Assembly: GCA_011634665.1 (NCBI GenBank)
Contig: WAEK01000017.1
Location: forward strand, 496,001-560,000
DNA from: Mortierella sp. BCC40632
Taxonomy: Eukaryota > Mortierellomycota > Mortierellomycetes > Mortierellales > Mortierellaceae
Reading direction: 5' to 3'
DNA length: 64,000 nt
Shown: piece by piece, positions 48,844 to 60,666 of the stretch
Numbering within the stretch: position 1 is the first letter of the stretch
Layout of the letters: the number at the start of each line of letters is the position of its first letter
Position numbers and translations under genes: made by a program
Notes under the pieces: generated by a model
The model's input: only the letters and a program-made list of their open reading frames with translations
Databases searched by the model: none
Told to the model about the DNA's origin: nothing

Positions 48844-49139
48844 GATGTAGTTAGGGTTACGTTCGGAAAGGTGAGATTCGGGTTCGGTTGAATGAAGAGC
48901 GACGAGAAGGAAGAAGAAGAAAAAAAAAAAAAAGAGCTTTGAAAAAGGAAATATGCAGAGGCAAGCCGTCCGTCGAACAGTCCGGTCATTTCTTACTGAC
49001 AGTCACTCCCACGCGCGCCGCGCCACGCGCTTTTGCCAGTCTTCTCATTGGCCGATTCCTGGTCTTTTACTCTTTTGCCCTTTCCACGGCATTTGCTAGA
49101 CCTTTTTTTCTTTCTTTCTTTCTTTGCAGTTACATCGAA
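48844..49139. promoter_or_regulatory. Divergent promoter of MAM33 and NAE1/ULA1
   Basis: 296 bases between start codons, with a GC-rich CACGCGCGCCGCGCCACGCGC block at 49011-49031 and an ATTGG (CCAAT complement) near 49047. A TTTCTTTCTTTGCAG sequence 11 bases before the NAE1 ATG looks like an acceptor, so a 5' UTR intron is possible. Confidence 0.6.
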
Positions 49140-51961
49140 ATGGATGCCAAGACCCAAAAATACGACCGCCAGCTTAGGTACTACATTAGTCTTGCCTACC
49201 ACCTAGACATGTCCCGTGGATGAATTTGGAAATGGACTTTTTTTTCATTTCCTTGGCCCAGGAACTGATTTTTTTTTGGTTGACTGACTGACTGCGGTCA
49301 ATGAATGCACCTACCCAATACCCTTTTCTGAACTAGACTGTGGGGGAACACTGGACAGGATGCTCTTGAGGCAGCCCATATCCTTCTCGTTAACGCAACG
49401 GCTGTCGGTTGCGAGATCCTCAAGAACCTTGTCCTTCCAGGTATAGAGAACGCTTCTTCGCCTATCAGCCTAAAAGACTCGTGGGAGGAAACACCTCATC
49501 TTATCTTTGCTTAGGTTTTATATAAAAGAAAATGGTCAAGCTTGTTGCCCAATCATGAGTGTTGAACAAAATAGTCTGATGAGAAGTCCTTTTTATTTTA
49601 TTTTTTTTCCGCCTATTTTCCTTTGAAAATAACTAGGTATTGGACAATTCACGGTGGTGGACGCAGGTCAAGTTACTCTTAACGACATTGGATCCAACTT
49701 TTTCCTCGACTCGGACAGTCTCGGACAATCTCGTGCGCAAAGGGCTTACGAACTTTTGCAAGAGTTGAACGAGGATGTCAAGGGACACTGGGTCGCCAAG
49801 GATATTGTTTCAATCCTTCAAGAGAATCCAGGCTACCTGGCGCAGTTCTCTTTGGTCATTGCCACCGACGTCACACGACAGACGGCCGAGAAATTGGCGG
49901 CTCTTTGCTGGAACAATGGAAGAGATGAAAAGGAAAAGGAAAATCAAAGTCCAGCGGGCAAAAAGGAAACTACGTTTGTCTGGGTCAAGACCGTTGGTCT
50001 TGTAGGATCTGCTCGAATTGTTGTCCCTGAACATGTTAGTAAGTTGCATAATCATTCTATTGGAGAAGGAACCAAAGGAGGCTGTGCAGGCAGGTTCAGG
50101 ATTACCTTTGCTCATATGGCCCATTCTTTTCTTCGAACTACAAAAAAAAAAAAAAAAAAAAAATAGTCGTGGAGGCGCACCCGGATAGCATTGCCGACCT
50201 TCGTATTGACAACCCCTTCCCTGAACTTGTCGAGTATGGCAAGTCGTTCGACTTTGCGACCGAGGACAGCCTTGAGTTTGGCCATATCCCCTATGTTGCC
50301 ATCCTCCTCAAGTATATTGATGACTGGAAGCAACAGGTACAGGGACAGTCTTGAGTTATCAGGGTTTCTGCCCCGCCATCCAATCTAGGAATGACTGACC
50401 ATCCAACATTGGGCCTTACATATTTATTCGTTCTTGTACTTCTTTTCCTTTCCCTTTTCTTCTTCTTCTTCTTCTTTATTCCAAAGAATGGTGGCAAGAT
50501 GCCATTGACCTATGCCGAAAAGAACCAGCTCAAGGCCAATATCCGTGCTGGAATGAGGTCACCTGATGACGAAAACTTTGAGGAGGCCATTAACTCTGTC
50601 CTAAGAACTTGTCAACCAACTGTTGTCCCTAGTTCTATCAAGGAACTCTTTAATGATCCTAAATGCCAGGATCTGACTGCCGAGGTAATTGCTCTGTTGT
50701 AATTATATGGTCTGTCGGATGGTTGTTCAGAAGCTGATGACTAATCACTATTCCTTGGTGTTTTTTTTTAATGCCTAAACCAACTCGTATCCATCAGTCT
50801 ACCAACTTTTGGATTCTTGCACGCTCTGTAAGAGACTTTGTGAACAGTCAGGAGAGCCTGGGACTTCTCCCATTGTCAGGAACGATCCCGGATATGAAGG
50901 CACAGACAGACAGCTACGTTACTCTTCAAACAATGCAAGTCCAAGGGGGGGGAGGGGGAACAAAAAAATATATATCCCTAGCTCAACAGCATTCAGAGTG
51001 AAATGGATTGAATCGGGCATTTTTCTTACTTTTTGATGGCGGTCAAAATGCGCAGCTCATCTAATGTCATCCTTTCATTTTCTCCTGTATCCCAATAGTT
51101 ACAAGACCAAGGCCAAGAAAGATGTTCAAGAGGTGTCGAGGATTGTCGAATCATGGCTTGAGAAGCTGGGATTGGCAGCGGGATTAATTCCTCTTCAGGA
51201 AATTGAAAGCTTTTGCAAGTACTCGGCGTTTTTGAAGGTGATCCGTTACCGCAGTCTGCAAGATGAATATCAACACCCCAACACTACACAAATCGGTACG
51301 TGAAAAAGAGGATTTTATACTGTCTTTTTTTTTTTTTATTCTTTTTATTTTTTTTTATTTTTGGAAGCGATAAACTATTTATTTCTTTCTTGTCAATCTT
51401 ATAAATCTTCCTTCTTCTACCCTCTGCTCGCTTTCTATTTTCTTCATGTTTAGCTTCCTGGTTGTCGGACCCAGACTCGGTGTTCCCCTATTATGTTCTC
51501 TTGCGTGCTTCCGATTCATTTTATGATGATCATGGACGATACCCAGGCCAAGGCGAGAGCTGGGAAGAGGATGTGGATCACCTTCATGCAAACGTTTCTG
51601 CTCTTTTGCAGTCATTGGGTGCCGAAGGGGATGCCATCTCTAAGGACCTTACCCATGAGATGTAAGCGCTCCTCTTCTTTTTTTTTTTTTTTTTTTTATG
51701 ATGATGATGATGATGTGAAAAGCTTTGAGTGATGAAGTGACTGACCTTGTTGGATATTGTTGACTTGTCTTCATTTGGGTGATCGAATGATTAACAATTA
51801 GTTGTCGATATGGAAACGGAACTATTCATAACATTGCGTCGTTTATGGGCGGTGTTGTAAGCCAGGAGACTATCAAGTTGATTACACACCAGTATATCCC
51901 CATGAACAATACCTTTATCTTTGATGGCACTCGTTCTGTATCTGCGGTGTTTGCTCTCTAA
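49140..51961 (+). CDS. NAE1: NEDD8-activating enzyme E1 regulatory subunit (APP-BP1/Ula1)
   Basis: Nine exons: 49140-49177, 49337-49440, 49637-50038, 50167-50336, 50487-50684, 50798-50934, 51099-51295, 51454-51661, 51802-51961 (1614 bases, 537 aa; human NAE1 is 534). It pairs with Uba3 to adenylate NEDD8 and pass it to Ubc12. Evidence: [20 protein letters not shown], the E1 ThiF start; [20 protein letters not shown] and [20 protein letters not shown] with FL, the nucleotide-fold region; the long middle with [36 protein letters not shown] and [28 protein letters not shown]; and the end [20 protein letters not shown] then NTFIFDG. Exon 6 ends CAAT/GCAAGT, a GC donor; no GT donor keeps phase. 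Converges on the tail-anchored protein gene. Confidence 0.96.

Positions 51962-51965
<4 letters not shown>

Positions 51966-52006
<41 letters not shown>
51966..52006. repeat. (GA)n microsatellite after NAE1 stop
   Basis: About 40 bases of GA dinucleotides starting five bases after the NAE1 stop codon, in its 3' UTR. Confidence 0.95.
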
Positions 52007-52010
<4 letters not shown>

Positions 52011-52154
52011 TTTCAAATTACAGTAGCAGCAGCGAGACAACACAGTCGTGCTAGTTTAAGAAAAATAAAAGTGCTTCTAGCGAATCGATAAAAAAAAAAA
52101 AAAAACTCTTTTTTTATCATTCTTTATATTTATTTGGTTGCTTGATTTGGACTA

Positions 52155-53396
52155 TTAACACAGGACGAGGATCACGATGGCAGCTATACAAAAGGCGGTG
52201 ATCACGCCCGAACCAACCTTCTTGCCTTTACTCCTACTCAGAGGCCTCCCCCGACCTGCGCGGGGAGGAGAAGAGGTTGGAAAGGAGGAAGAATATGGTG
52301 CGATCCCGTTGACATGAAGGGATCGTGGTTGTGGCTGTGATGAGGGTGGCTGTGGTGCAGAGACATGTGCTGAGCGAATCGTCACGCCCAAAGGGGGGTG
52401 AGAGGAAGCAGAGACTTTCTTGGCCTTGACCTTGTGAGAGGAGGAGGAGAGGGGTTCATTTACAGGTGGGGTATCGATGGTTGGGTGATGACGAAAGGAA
52501 GAGGGGGACGTTGGAAAGGACGCAGGAGGGGAAGGAGAGTGTGAGGGACCTTTATCCTCTGAGCGGCGCTCACTTGCATGGACAGAGGCCTCCCTTGCAG
52601 AGGATGAGACGGTCATGGACTGTGGCTCAGGATAGCGGAGGGATGTGGTCGACCTTGCCACTGGAGTGGTAACTACAGCATCAGCAGCAGGTGCAGCAGT
52701 CGGCGCAACAGGAGCGACAACAGGAACAGCAGCACCTGAACAAATAGAGGATGAAGAGGACGAGACGATGGATGAAGCGGAGGAAGAGCGTGACGGGAAC
52801 GAGGGTCGAATCGCCGCCGCCCATGCCGCTATCCGACTTTTCGCACTCAGCCCAGTCACTGTCTCCTTTCTTGGCTTGCTCTTTTTGACTTTGTCGGACC
52901 GTTGTTGTTGCAGTTGTTGTTGTTGTTGTTCTTGTTCTTGTTGGAGTAGATGTTGCTGCTGGAGTAAGAGCTGCTCTGAGGGGACATTAGTGTAGAGTGT
53001 GGCAGAGCACAGTGTCTGGACAGGTGCACTTTTCTTGCCCCTGGAGGTCGAGGCAGAGGATTTAATTTGCTTCTGCTCCTCTAGAGAGAGCGCAATGTTC
53101 TGGACTGAGATCTGGTGGTGCTTTTTCTCTTGTCGTGCGCTTCGTTGGATTGAGATGATGGACGAGGGCGACATGGACGGAGTCAGGGATACGTTTGATC
53201 TGGATGAGGGGCGTGACGATGGTGAGGAGAGCGAGCGTGGTGAGATGGGCGACGAGAGAGTGTTGGGTGTGATATTGGCTGTACTTGCCAAGGCTGCGGC
53301 CGCCGCTGCAGCCTTGAGTTCGGCGCTGTTGAAACTCTTGGATGAGCCGCGGCGTCCTGACCTGGAGGTTGGCAGGGAGAATGAGTTGTCGTACAT
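52155..53396 (-). CDS. Low-complexity tail-anchored membrane protein, unknown function
   Basis: Single exon, 413 aa from MYDNSFSLPTSRSGRRGSSK. An in-frame Met 50 codons upstream (53546) is possible but its sequence looks like a leader. The protein is Ser/Pro/Ala-rich with a poly-Ala stretch, a Gln-rich run (QQEQEQQQQQLQQQR) and basic patches (KVKKSKPRKE, RGRPLSRSKGKK). It ends with one hydrophobic segment, GSGVITAFCIAAIVILVLC, directly at the C-terminus, the layout of a tail-anchored protein in ER or outer mitochondrial membrane. I recognise no domain. The basic residues just before the segment favour a cytosolic N-terminus. The long frame and sensible tail support a gene; function is open. 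Confidence 0.7.
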   Translation of the reverse strand: MYDNSFSLPTSRSGRRGSSKSFNSAELKAAAAAAALASTANITPNTLSSPISPRSLSSPSSRPSSRSNVSLTPSMSPSSIISIQRSARQEKKHHQISVQNIALSLEEQKQIKSSASTSRGKKSAPVQTLCSATLYTNVPSEQLLLQQQHLLQQEQEQQQQQLQQQRSDKVKKSKPRKETVTGLSAKSRIAAWAAAIRPSFPSRSSSASSIVSSSSSSICSGAAVPVVAPVAPTAAPAADAVVTTPVARSTTSLRYPEPQSMTVSSSAREASVHASERRSEDKGPSHSPSPPASFPTSPSSFRHHPTIDTPPVNEPLSSSSHKVKAKKVSASSHPPLGVTIRSAHVSAPQPPSSQPQPRSLHVNGIAPYSSSFPTSSPPRAGRGRPLSRSKGKKVGSGVITAFCIAAIVILVLC

Positions 53397-53816
53397 AGTG
53401 GTTGGTGATGGATGGCGAATAGAACCAGGAAGGAAGGCCTGAGGGGGTGGTGGTATGGATGAAGAAGCGTCCAATGGTGATGGGTAACAGGAGACTACCA
53501 TGGTAACCCGCCAGGAAGCGAAGAGAGTGATGAGATGTAAAGCCAAGAAGAGAGGGTTGGACTGCCGAAGATAAGGATGAAAGGATGTAGAGTGTGAAGA
53601 AAGAAAAACGAAAGAGAAAAACTGAGAGTGAGAGAGAAAGAGATTTATGCGGCAAGGGTCCAGCTGGTGATGAGAATAGGTCGGGAGATATGCCTGAAAG
53701 AGTCGGGGCAGGGAGAGGATGGAAATGAAAAATGAGAGTGAGTGGGAGAGTGAGAGAGTGAGAGAGAGAAGGGAGTAAGATTGGTGGGTGAATGAGAGTG
53801 GGAGGAAGAAGGTAAA

Positions 53817-53847
<31 letters not shown>

Positions 53848-54293
53848 AAGGTTCAAAAAGGAAATTGGCAATCCATCTGCCATCCCGAACTCCTCCCTCC
53901 CCTTTCTCCTCTCTCACCACCTCATCAGTCGTCGCTCCCTCCCTGCCTTTGCCCTGACTGTGTTTGTATCTCTGTGTGATGGCTCTGGACCACCAACGCG
54001 GGTAAACCACAGTGGTCGTGGGTTGGACGAGCAACAGGAGAGTGCGCCTTTTTTAGGTCGCATCCTCCCCGATTCGTCCACGGCGAAAAAGAGCAAGTCC
54101 AATGTTGGCTTTTTGACTCGCTCCCTTCTTTCTCTCTTACTTTACCTCAGCTCAGCAACCACTCGCCATCTGCCTCTGTTCTGTCTCTCTTTAACCGTGC
54201 ATATTGCTGTCCGCATTGTCGTGCACAGGAATGCAATAATATCAGCACAGGTCCATCTTTCTCCGTTCAATGCATCTGCTGTCATTCTCTCTT

Positions 54294-54334
<41 letters not shown>

Positions 54335-54714
54335 AAGTCCTCCTCTGCTATTGAGTTTTGACGGTAGTCTCCGTTCTTGACAATGTTACTTACTCCGTCT
54401 AATCAAGCCCTGATCTCCTCTTTCCATCCCATTATGGCGGGGGCGCTGGCCATGTGTGCTGCACACTCAACTGATCGCTCCCACGCACATCTTTCTCCCC
54501 TCTTTCTCTCCCGCGCGCGCATCTATCCCTTTCTCTCACCCTTTGGAAAACTGTTGTACCGTCCAATTCCGCATCCTACCTGGCTCCGACCTTTTTCATC
54601 CTTTCTTTTTCTCTCCCTCTCCTAGGACACCACTCACGCGTCTTCAACATACTCACTAATACGATGGTTGTATCTCCTCTGGCTCCACTATCCTCTCTGT
54701 CCCCTTCCTCTTCT

Positions 54715-54767
<53 letters not shown>

Positions 54768-56321
54768 TTCTCTCTCTTTCCCTCTCTTTCTCTTTTTCTC
54801 TCTCCCTTCACGCCATTGCCCCTCTCGGGGGTCCTCCTGGACCACCCAGAAAACGAACAACGTTACTCCTTTACATCCCTTTCTCTTTCGCTCATCCCTC
54901 TTTCTCTCATTCTCAATCACTCCTTGCCACCACTGCGTGCTCTCGTCGTTTTGGAGGCGAAAAAAGAAATCAAGCCTAGACAAGAGTGAGGCGCGTTAGA
55001 TTGATTGATTGTTGGATTGGTCTCAGTTGAGATCATCTATCAGTCTAGGACAAATGGCTCCTATTCCTCAATCCCATTGTTGTCTCTTCTAGCGGCAATA
55101 GGCGACTTTATATTGTTCTACCCTATGTGTGTGATGAATGCGACTGACGACGAGAATTCGTTGTAATGACCTTCCAATTGTTTGTGGAGGCTTCGGAGGT
55201 GATGGCTTTTTTTTTTTTTTTTTTTTTTTTTTTGAAGGCAGGCAGGCAGACAGACAGACAGACAGGCAAACAGACAGAACATACTCAGACACACACAATA
55301 CACGCGCATACGCGCACACATTCACATACACGCCTATATCCTCTTTTTCTCTCCTTTGCTCTGATCTTATTGCATGGACCATTTTGGAAAGGAGACGAGA
55401 CAGCCACTCAAAGGGACAATGTCAAATTGAAAAAGTTGGCCCACTAAGCAGTTCCCACGTGAGGCAGCGAGTTCGGTAGGTTGGAGACTGGTGAGGAAAG
55501 CAGTCCTTTTTCCCGGGATCGGTCTCTCTTGTCTGTCGTCCAATCCAAAATATGTCCTCGTCGTGAGAGTTGCGAGAGTGCGGGCGAGCCGAGTGAGGAA
55601 TGCGTGGGGACACACAAGGAGGAGGAGGAGGAGGAGGAAGAGGAGAGGAGGAGATCGAGTTGGTGGAAGCTGGAGGGGAGGAGAGGCGGGGTGGCGGGGC
55701 TGCATTCGATCAAAACGGCGATGTAGCTTCCCTGGAAGCCAAGTGGAACAAGAGCAGGGTGCGCCAGTCGTTGGGCATCACTCGTTTCAATCTGCGGAGA
55801 ATTCCTGAATGGTGGAAGAGCAAGAACGGGTGCGAGAATGTGTATCTTGGCGTGTCTGTTGTGTCTGTCGTATCTGCTGTTGTGTGTGAAAATGAGCTTC
55901 CATGCGTCGAACCAGCCGGAGATCACCCCAGTCCTACCCCCGGCATGGCGACATTATCGGTCTTGCTCGCTACACAAAAAAAAAAAAAAAAGGCCTCTGT
56001 CGCTTTACCTTAACTCTCACCCACACATCCACCCCAATCCTCTTTCTCACCCTTGTCTCCTCAGGCCGACCGACCCGCAACCATTCACTGTCGTCATTCC
56101 CAGTTCTCTTTTCTCTCTCTCTTTCAATCCACCCTCTTCTTTCTCTCTTTCTCTCTTTCTCCCTATCCTTCCACTCACACCCACACACTCTCTCGGGTCG
56201 TCTTCCGGTGCTGTATCCCTCTTTTATTCTTTCGTCCATCCCTACTCCCTACTCCTTTCTCCCTACCCCCTACTCCGCTTTTTCTCCATCCGGATCGCAC
56301 CCCTCGACAATCTCCTCCGAA
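53397..56321. other. Divergent low-complexity spacer
   Basis: About 2.9 kb between the tail-anchored gene and the hydrolase gene. GA-rich up to 53860, (CT)n at 54298-54331 and 54719-54759, poly-T at 55207-55233 followed by (CAGA)n-like units 55239-55278, (CA)n-like at 55289-55330, and (GGA)n at 55618-55650. No gene is supported. Confidence 0.55.
54719..54759. repeat. (CT)n microsatellite
   Basis: About 40 bases of CT dinucleotides, followed by CTTT/CTCT variants to about 54810. Confidence 0.95.
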
Positions 56322-56748
56322 ATGAGCTTCTCTTCGCCTGTCCTCCGCTCGGGATTCAAAATTGCCCGTTACATCATTCCTGCCTCCACACCCACATTCT
56401 CGCTTGCATGCAACGTCTATACCCATCAGCAGTCCTCTACTGCAGCTTCTCCTAGACCTGCTACAGACTCATCCAACGCATCTGCATCCCAGTCTTCTCC
56501 TCCACTCATCTTTACGCACGCCAATGGATTCTGCAAAGAGACATGGGAGCCGGTCATGGCTCGATTGGCCACTCCTTGGATCAATAGCGAGATGTACGCA
56601 TTCGACTGCAGGAACCAGGGCGACAGTGCTGTGCTCAATAGGGAAATTCTCCCAGATACCTGTAAGTCAGCCAAGCCCTTTCCGTAGTTCCTTTCTTCTC
56701 TTTCTCTCTGACCATCACCTAGTGCCTGGATCATTTGGCTAATGAATG

Positions 56749-56799
<51 letters not shown>

Positions 56800-58186
56800 A
56801 TCATGGTACTCTCTCTATTCTTTACTCTGGCTAGTTGACTGGTATTCATATGCGACCGATATTCTCAAGGTCATTGATACATTCTCGATCAAGAAACCAG
56901 TCGGGATCGGACACAGGTACGCCAAATAATTGCTTGTCTGGATTGTCTGGATCCAAGAGAGAGTGTGGGAGAGAACAGAGCACGATCATTGTCAACCTGT
57001 CATCTAACTGAGCCGCTTTTCGTTTTTTTCACCGCACAGCTTCGGGGCCAGTGCATTGTAAGTCCTCTGTCTTCAATCTGCTCCCAGATTCGGCACCACC
57101 CTTTCAACTGCTCCTTTAGATGATTTTCACTATCCGCACGACTTCCTCCCCCTAACTAACCAACGGGCTCTTGTTCCGACCGAGACCATCCTAGCATTCT
57201 TGCAGAGACCATGCGTCCAGGTACTTTCTCAGCGATCGTTGCCATCGACCCAACCATGTTCCCAAGAGAGATCTTCATCAATGCCCCATTGGATGATCAC
57301 CCCATGGCCCAGATCACTCTGAAGAGACGCGATACTTGGAAGGACAAGTGAGTGGCTGAACTTTGTCGTCCTAGAACAAAACGCCTTACCTAGACGGATC
57401 AAGAAAACATATCCTAAATGTGACTTTCTTCTTCATTCTTATCCTTACTCTAGGGCTGAATGCAAAGAAAAGCTGTTGGAGAAGCGATTCTTTAGAGCTT
57501 TCCATCCCGAAGCTCTTGATCTCTATGTTGTAAGTCCCATGGTCTGGCAATTTAAGTCAATGTCTCTAGATCCTTTCGCCTTACTGTTTCTTTCTTTTCT
57601 CTCCATACTTTATAGGAACACGGAATGGTGGATATCGAGAATGCGGATGGATCCAAGAGTGTGACGCTCAAGTGTCCAAAGTTCCAAGAGGCCATTACAT
57701 TTGCTCACGAAGGCACTGGCCTCCATGATGCCTTTGAGAACCTGAGCACAGTGAATGTTCCCGTTCATATTATTGCAGGAGCAACCTCGGATATCAAGTA
57801 TGTTGTATCACATTCCCGAATGTTTATTTGTTTCTTCTCTTTTTTTTTCCAGTGCTTTTTTTTTTCTCTTTTGTTGGGCACATGTTTGCGCATGTTGTAC
57901 GACTCGGGAAGGGAAGGGAAAAAAAATACCATATTGTATGACTGACAAGCATGGGATGTTTTTTGCCTTTCTTCCCTTTCTTTTTTTTTTCCTTACAACA
58001 AACACGACATAGTCCAGAGGAACTAGTCAAAATGAAGGTGGACCGCTGCAAAGAGGGCTCTGTCGACTTTGTTCAAGATGCAGGACACCTGTTGTGCATG
58101 GAGAAACCTGACGAGACCGGTAAGAAGAGCATTCCTAGCCGGATAATGGCTGGAGAGACAAGAGAAGAAAGAAATGAAAAGGAAGG

Positions 58187-58249
<63 letters not shown>

Positions 58250-58561
58250 GGTGCCAACGGTCATTGCCTCTATTTGCTTTCATTTTTTATTTTTATTTTT
58301 ATTTTTTTTATTTTGGACACACAACGGCCCATCGGTTGACCCTGCATGAGCATTCAGAGCCACATCCATCCCATCGTGTCATTGACCCCTTCTTTTTGCG
58401 CGTCATTCTCTCTCGCTGACCCATTTTTTTAAATATCATATTTTTTTTTTTTTTTTTTTCATTCTAACTGATCCTTTTTAGCAACATCGATAAACTCTTT
58501 CTTGGATCGTGTACTGACACCACAGGTCGTGGAACCAGAACGCCTCAAGGCAAGGCTCTGA
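56322..58561 (+). CDS. Alpha/beta hydrolase with C-terminal peroxisomal-type signal
   Basis: Eight exons: 56322-56661, 56835-56916, 57040-57057, 57195-57347, 57454-57529, 57616-57797, 58013-58119, 58482-58561 (1038 bases, 345 aa). Alpha/beta hydrolase fold: HANGFCKETWEPVMARL (oxyanion-hole region), AFDCRNQGDSA, nucleophile elbow GIGHSFGASA with Ser about 141, VPVHIIAGATSDI (likely acid region) and QDAGHLLCMEKP (catalytic His). The Ser codon AG/C is split by intron 2, and the elbow residues after it sit on an 18-base exon. The last three residues, ARL, fit the PTS1 consensus, so peroxisomal import is likely. The overall look recalls fungal Lpx1-like lipases, but the substrate is not known. Intron 1 holds (CT)n and intron 7 (GA)n. 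Confidence 0.9.
56752..56797. repeat. (CT)n microsatellite in hydrolase intron 1
   Basis: About 46 bases of CT dinucleotides on the sense strand. Confidence 0.95.
58193..58243. repeat. (GA)n microsatellite in hydrolase intron 7
   Basis: About 50 bases of GA on the sense strand, the one intronic exception to the sense-CT pattern in this window. Confidence 0.95.
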
Positions 58562-60484
58562 AATACCAACCAAAGAAGAAGAAGAAGAAAAAATGAGGGC
58601 CACCCTTTTTTTTTTTTTTTCCAGGTCCCTTTGCTTTCTTTTTAGCTGTTGTTCTGAACAGCCTCCCAAAATTGGATAGACTGGATTCGCCATTACTTGC
58701 GATAGAATACCATTGAAATAAATAAAAAAAAGAGGAAACCAACCTTGAACAAAAGAAAGAGTGTAGTTCTAAACAACAACAATAACAATTGATCCATGAT
58801 GGTATCCCTAGATTAACGGTAGTATTAATCAATGGTTGGAACAATGGTTGGAGAACGATGGTGCTTATATGGCTCAATCGTAAATTAGAAGAACATGGCA
58901 ACACACTTGGCCCTTCTGTGTACGGGCTTTCCTAGTGCGAACGCACTGGCCAACAAGTGCCTTTTCTGTCCTACTCTCCTTCCCTGGATGCCATTGATCC
59001 AAGAAGGAGCTCGTGACTCTAGCAAAGCAAGAGAGAATGGAGCAGACGAGAAACGTGACCTGTGTTCCCCATCAGGGGTCCCTGCGGGTCTAGGGGGCAA
59101 CTTTGGAGAGGAAATTAACTTTTTCCTCTCTCTCTCTCTCTCTCCGCTGCGAAGCAACACAAGTGTAAGAGCAGCGGAGTGGTCGAGGCCGGGAGGAAAG
59201 TATAGTTATTGTTGGCTCGAGGCTCAGTCAAGCACTTTCCCTGGGAAGACTAGTTGAAAGAAAGGGTATGTGTGAGTGAGAGTGAGGAGAAGACATAAAG
59301 AAAGAGAGAAAGAGATAGAGAGAGATAGAGAGAGAGGCGGGGCCTAATCTTTTGGCTGGTGGAGCCTCTCTCTCTGGTTTTTTTTTTCCTCTCTCTCTCT
59401 CTCTCCTTTCTCTCTACTACTGACCAAACTGACCTGACCGAGAGACTCGATATAAAAGTGCGACCCGGCCTGCTGTCATTGGTGCGGAGACAAGGAAAGA
59501 GTCGAAAGGTTCGCCGGGAATGCCCTTTCTTTCTTTCCTTCTCTCTCTCTCTCTCGTACCCTTGTCTTTCTCTGTGGGGCTGGACGGCGTGTGGCCACAG
59601 CTCGATTGGTGTGTCCTACCTTCGTGGTGAAATATTGCAGGCGGTGCAAGAGACCAGCCAACCCAGGGCAAACAAAAAGGATATGCTCCTCCTCAAGGAC
59701 GCGCCAGGCTTGGACATTGGCATTGGTCAGGCATATTTTGGCTTGACCAACAGATATAGTCCAACGCGCGCGTTTGCGTGAGAGTATGTGCGCGCGAATG
59801 TGTCTTGTGTCCTGTTCTGTCTGTTTCTTTTTTTTTTTTTTTTTTTCTGAACCCATGCACGCACAAGCCAAAAAGCAATGCCGGCCCGGCATGGCGTGCA
59901 GGTGCCCAGCCGGAACAAGGCACGAAGAAGCGTTTCTCCTTGAATTCCCGCGTGGGAGTTACTGTTCGGCCCCTCGCTTTCAAGAAGAAGAAGAACCCAT
60001 CGGACCCCCGCCCTGAGCGTGGGGACGAATAACCTTGGGCGTGGGCTTGGGCTTAGGCCCATGGTGCATTGCAGCAAAGGATTGCGGAGGACGGACGGGG
60101 CTCGAGAGGGTGCTTTGTTGTCCTCTGATAAAACCAGACACTTGAGCTACGCTTTCGCACACTTTCATGCTCTTTGCTCTCTTTCTCTCTTTCTCACTCT
60201 CGTCTCTCTCTCACACACTCTCTCTTACTCTCTCTCACTCTTGCTCAGCCGATTTGCATTCTCATTCCTTCCTTTTATTCCCTCCTTTCATCACTCACTC
60301 CTCACACCTTTCCTCATCCTCCCCTGCACCTGCACCTGCACCTGCACCAACCTGTCTTGTGGCGGCTCATTATTATCTAACATTCATTCGAATTCGTCAT
60401 TCCAAATCTTTATTTCTTTCGTTAAATTCATTAAATTCGTTATATTTTTCATTAAATTCATTCATTAATGCTCTTGGCATCATC
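58562..60484. other. Spacer between hydrolase and kinase genes
   Basis: Hydrolase 3' flank and kinase 5' flank. Contains short CT and GA tracts, a T20 run near 59828 and (CACCTG)n-like units at 60325-60348. No gene is supported. Confidence 0.5.
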
Positions 60485-60635
60485 ATGGTGCCAAATCTGA
60501 TGTTTTCCCTGCCGGGAATCGGTAATCGCTCCCCTTCCCATCTGCGACATCCCTGCTCCGCTCATACGGAGCCGAGCCATGATACGATAATAGCTTATTT
60601 CTCCATCCCAAGCATACCACTAACCGCTCACCATT

Positions 60636-60666
<31 letters not shown>

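Noticed and set aside
55239..55330. Regular CAGA/CA units that resemble a short repeat array
   Set aside because: Simple microsatellite without spacers; not a CRISPR array, and the genome is eukaryotic.
55138..56687. Overlapping long plus-strand frames before the hydrolase
   Set aside because: Built from CAGA, CA, GGA and CT repeats; the only family-matching part is hydrolase exon 1, which starts at 56322.
60167..60484. In-frame upstream extension of the kinase start
   Set aside because: The extra residues are Ser/Leu/His low complexity from CT-rich leader; the Met at 60485 gives a compact lead-in to the Gly loop.
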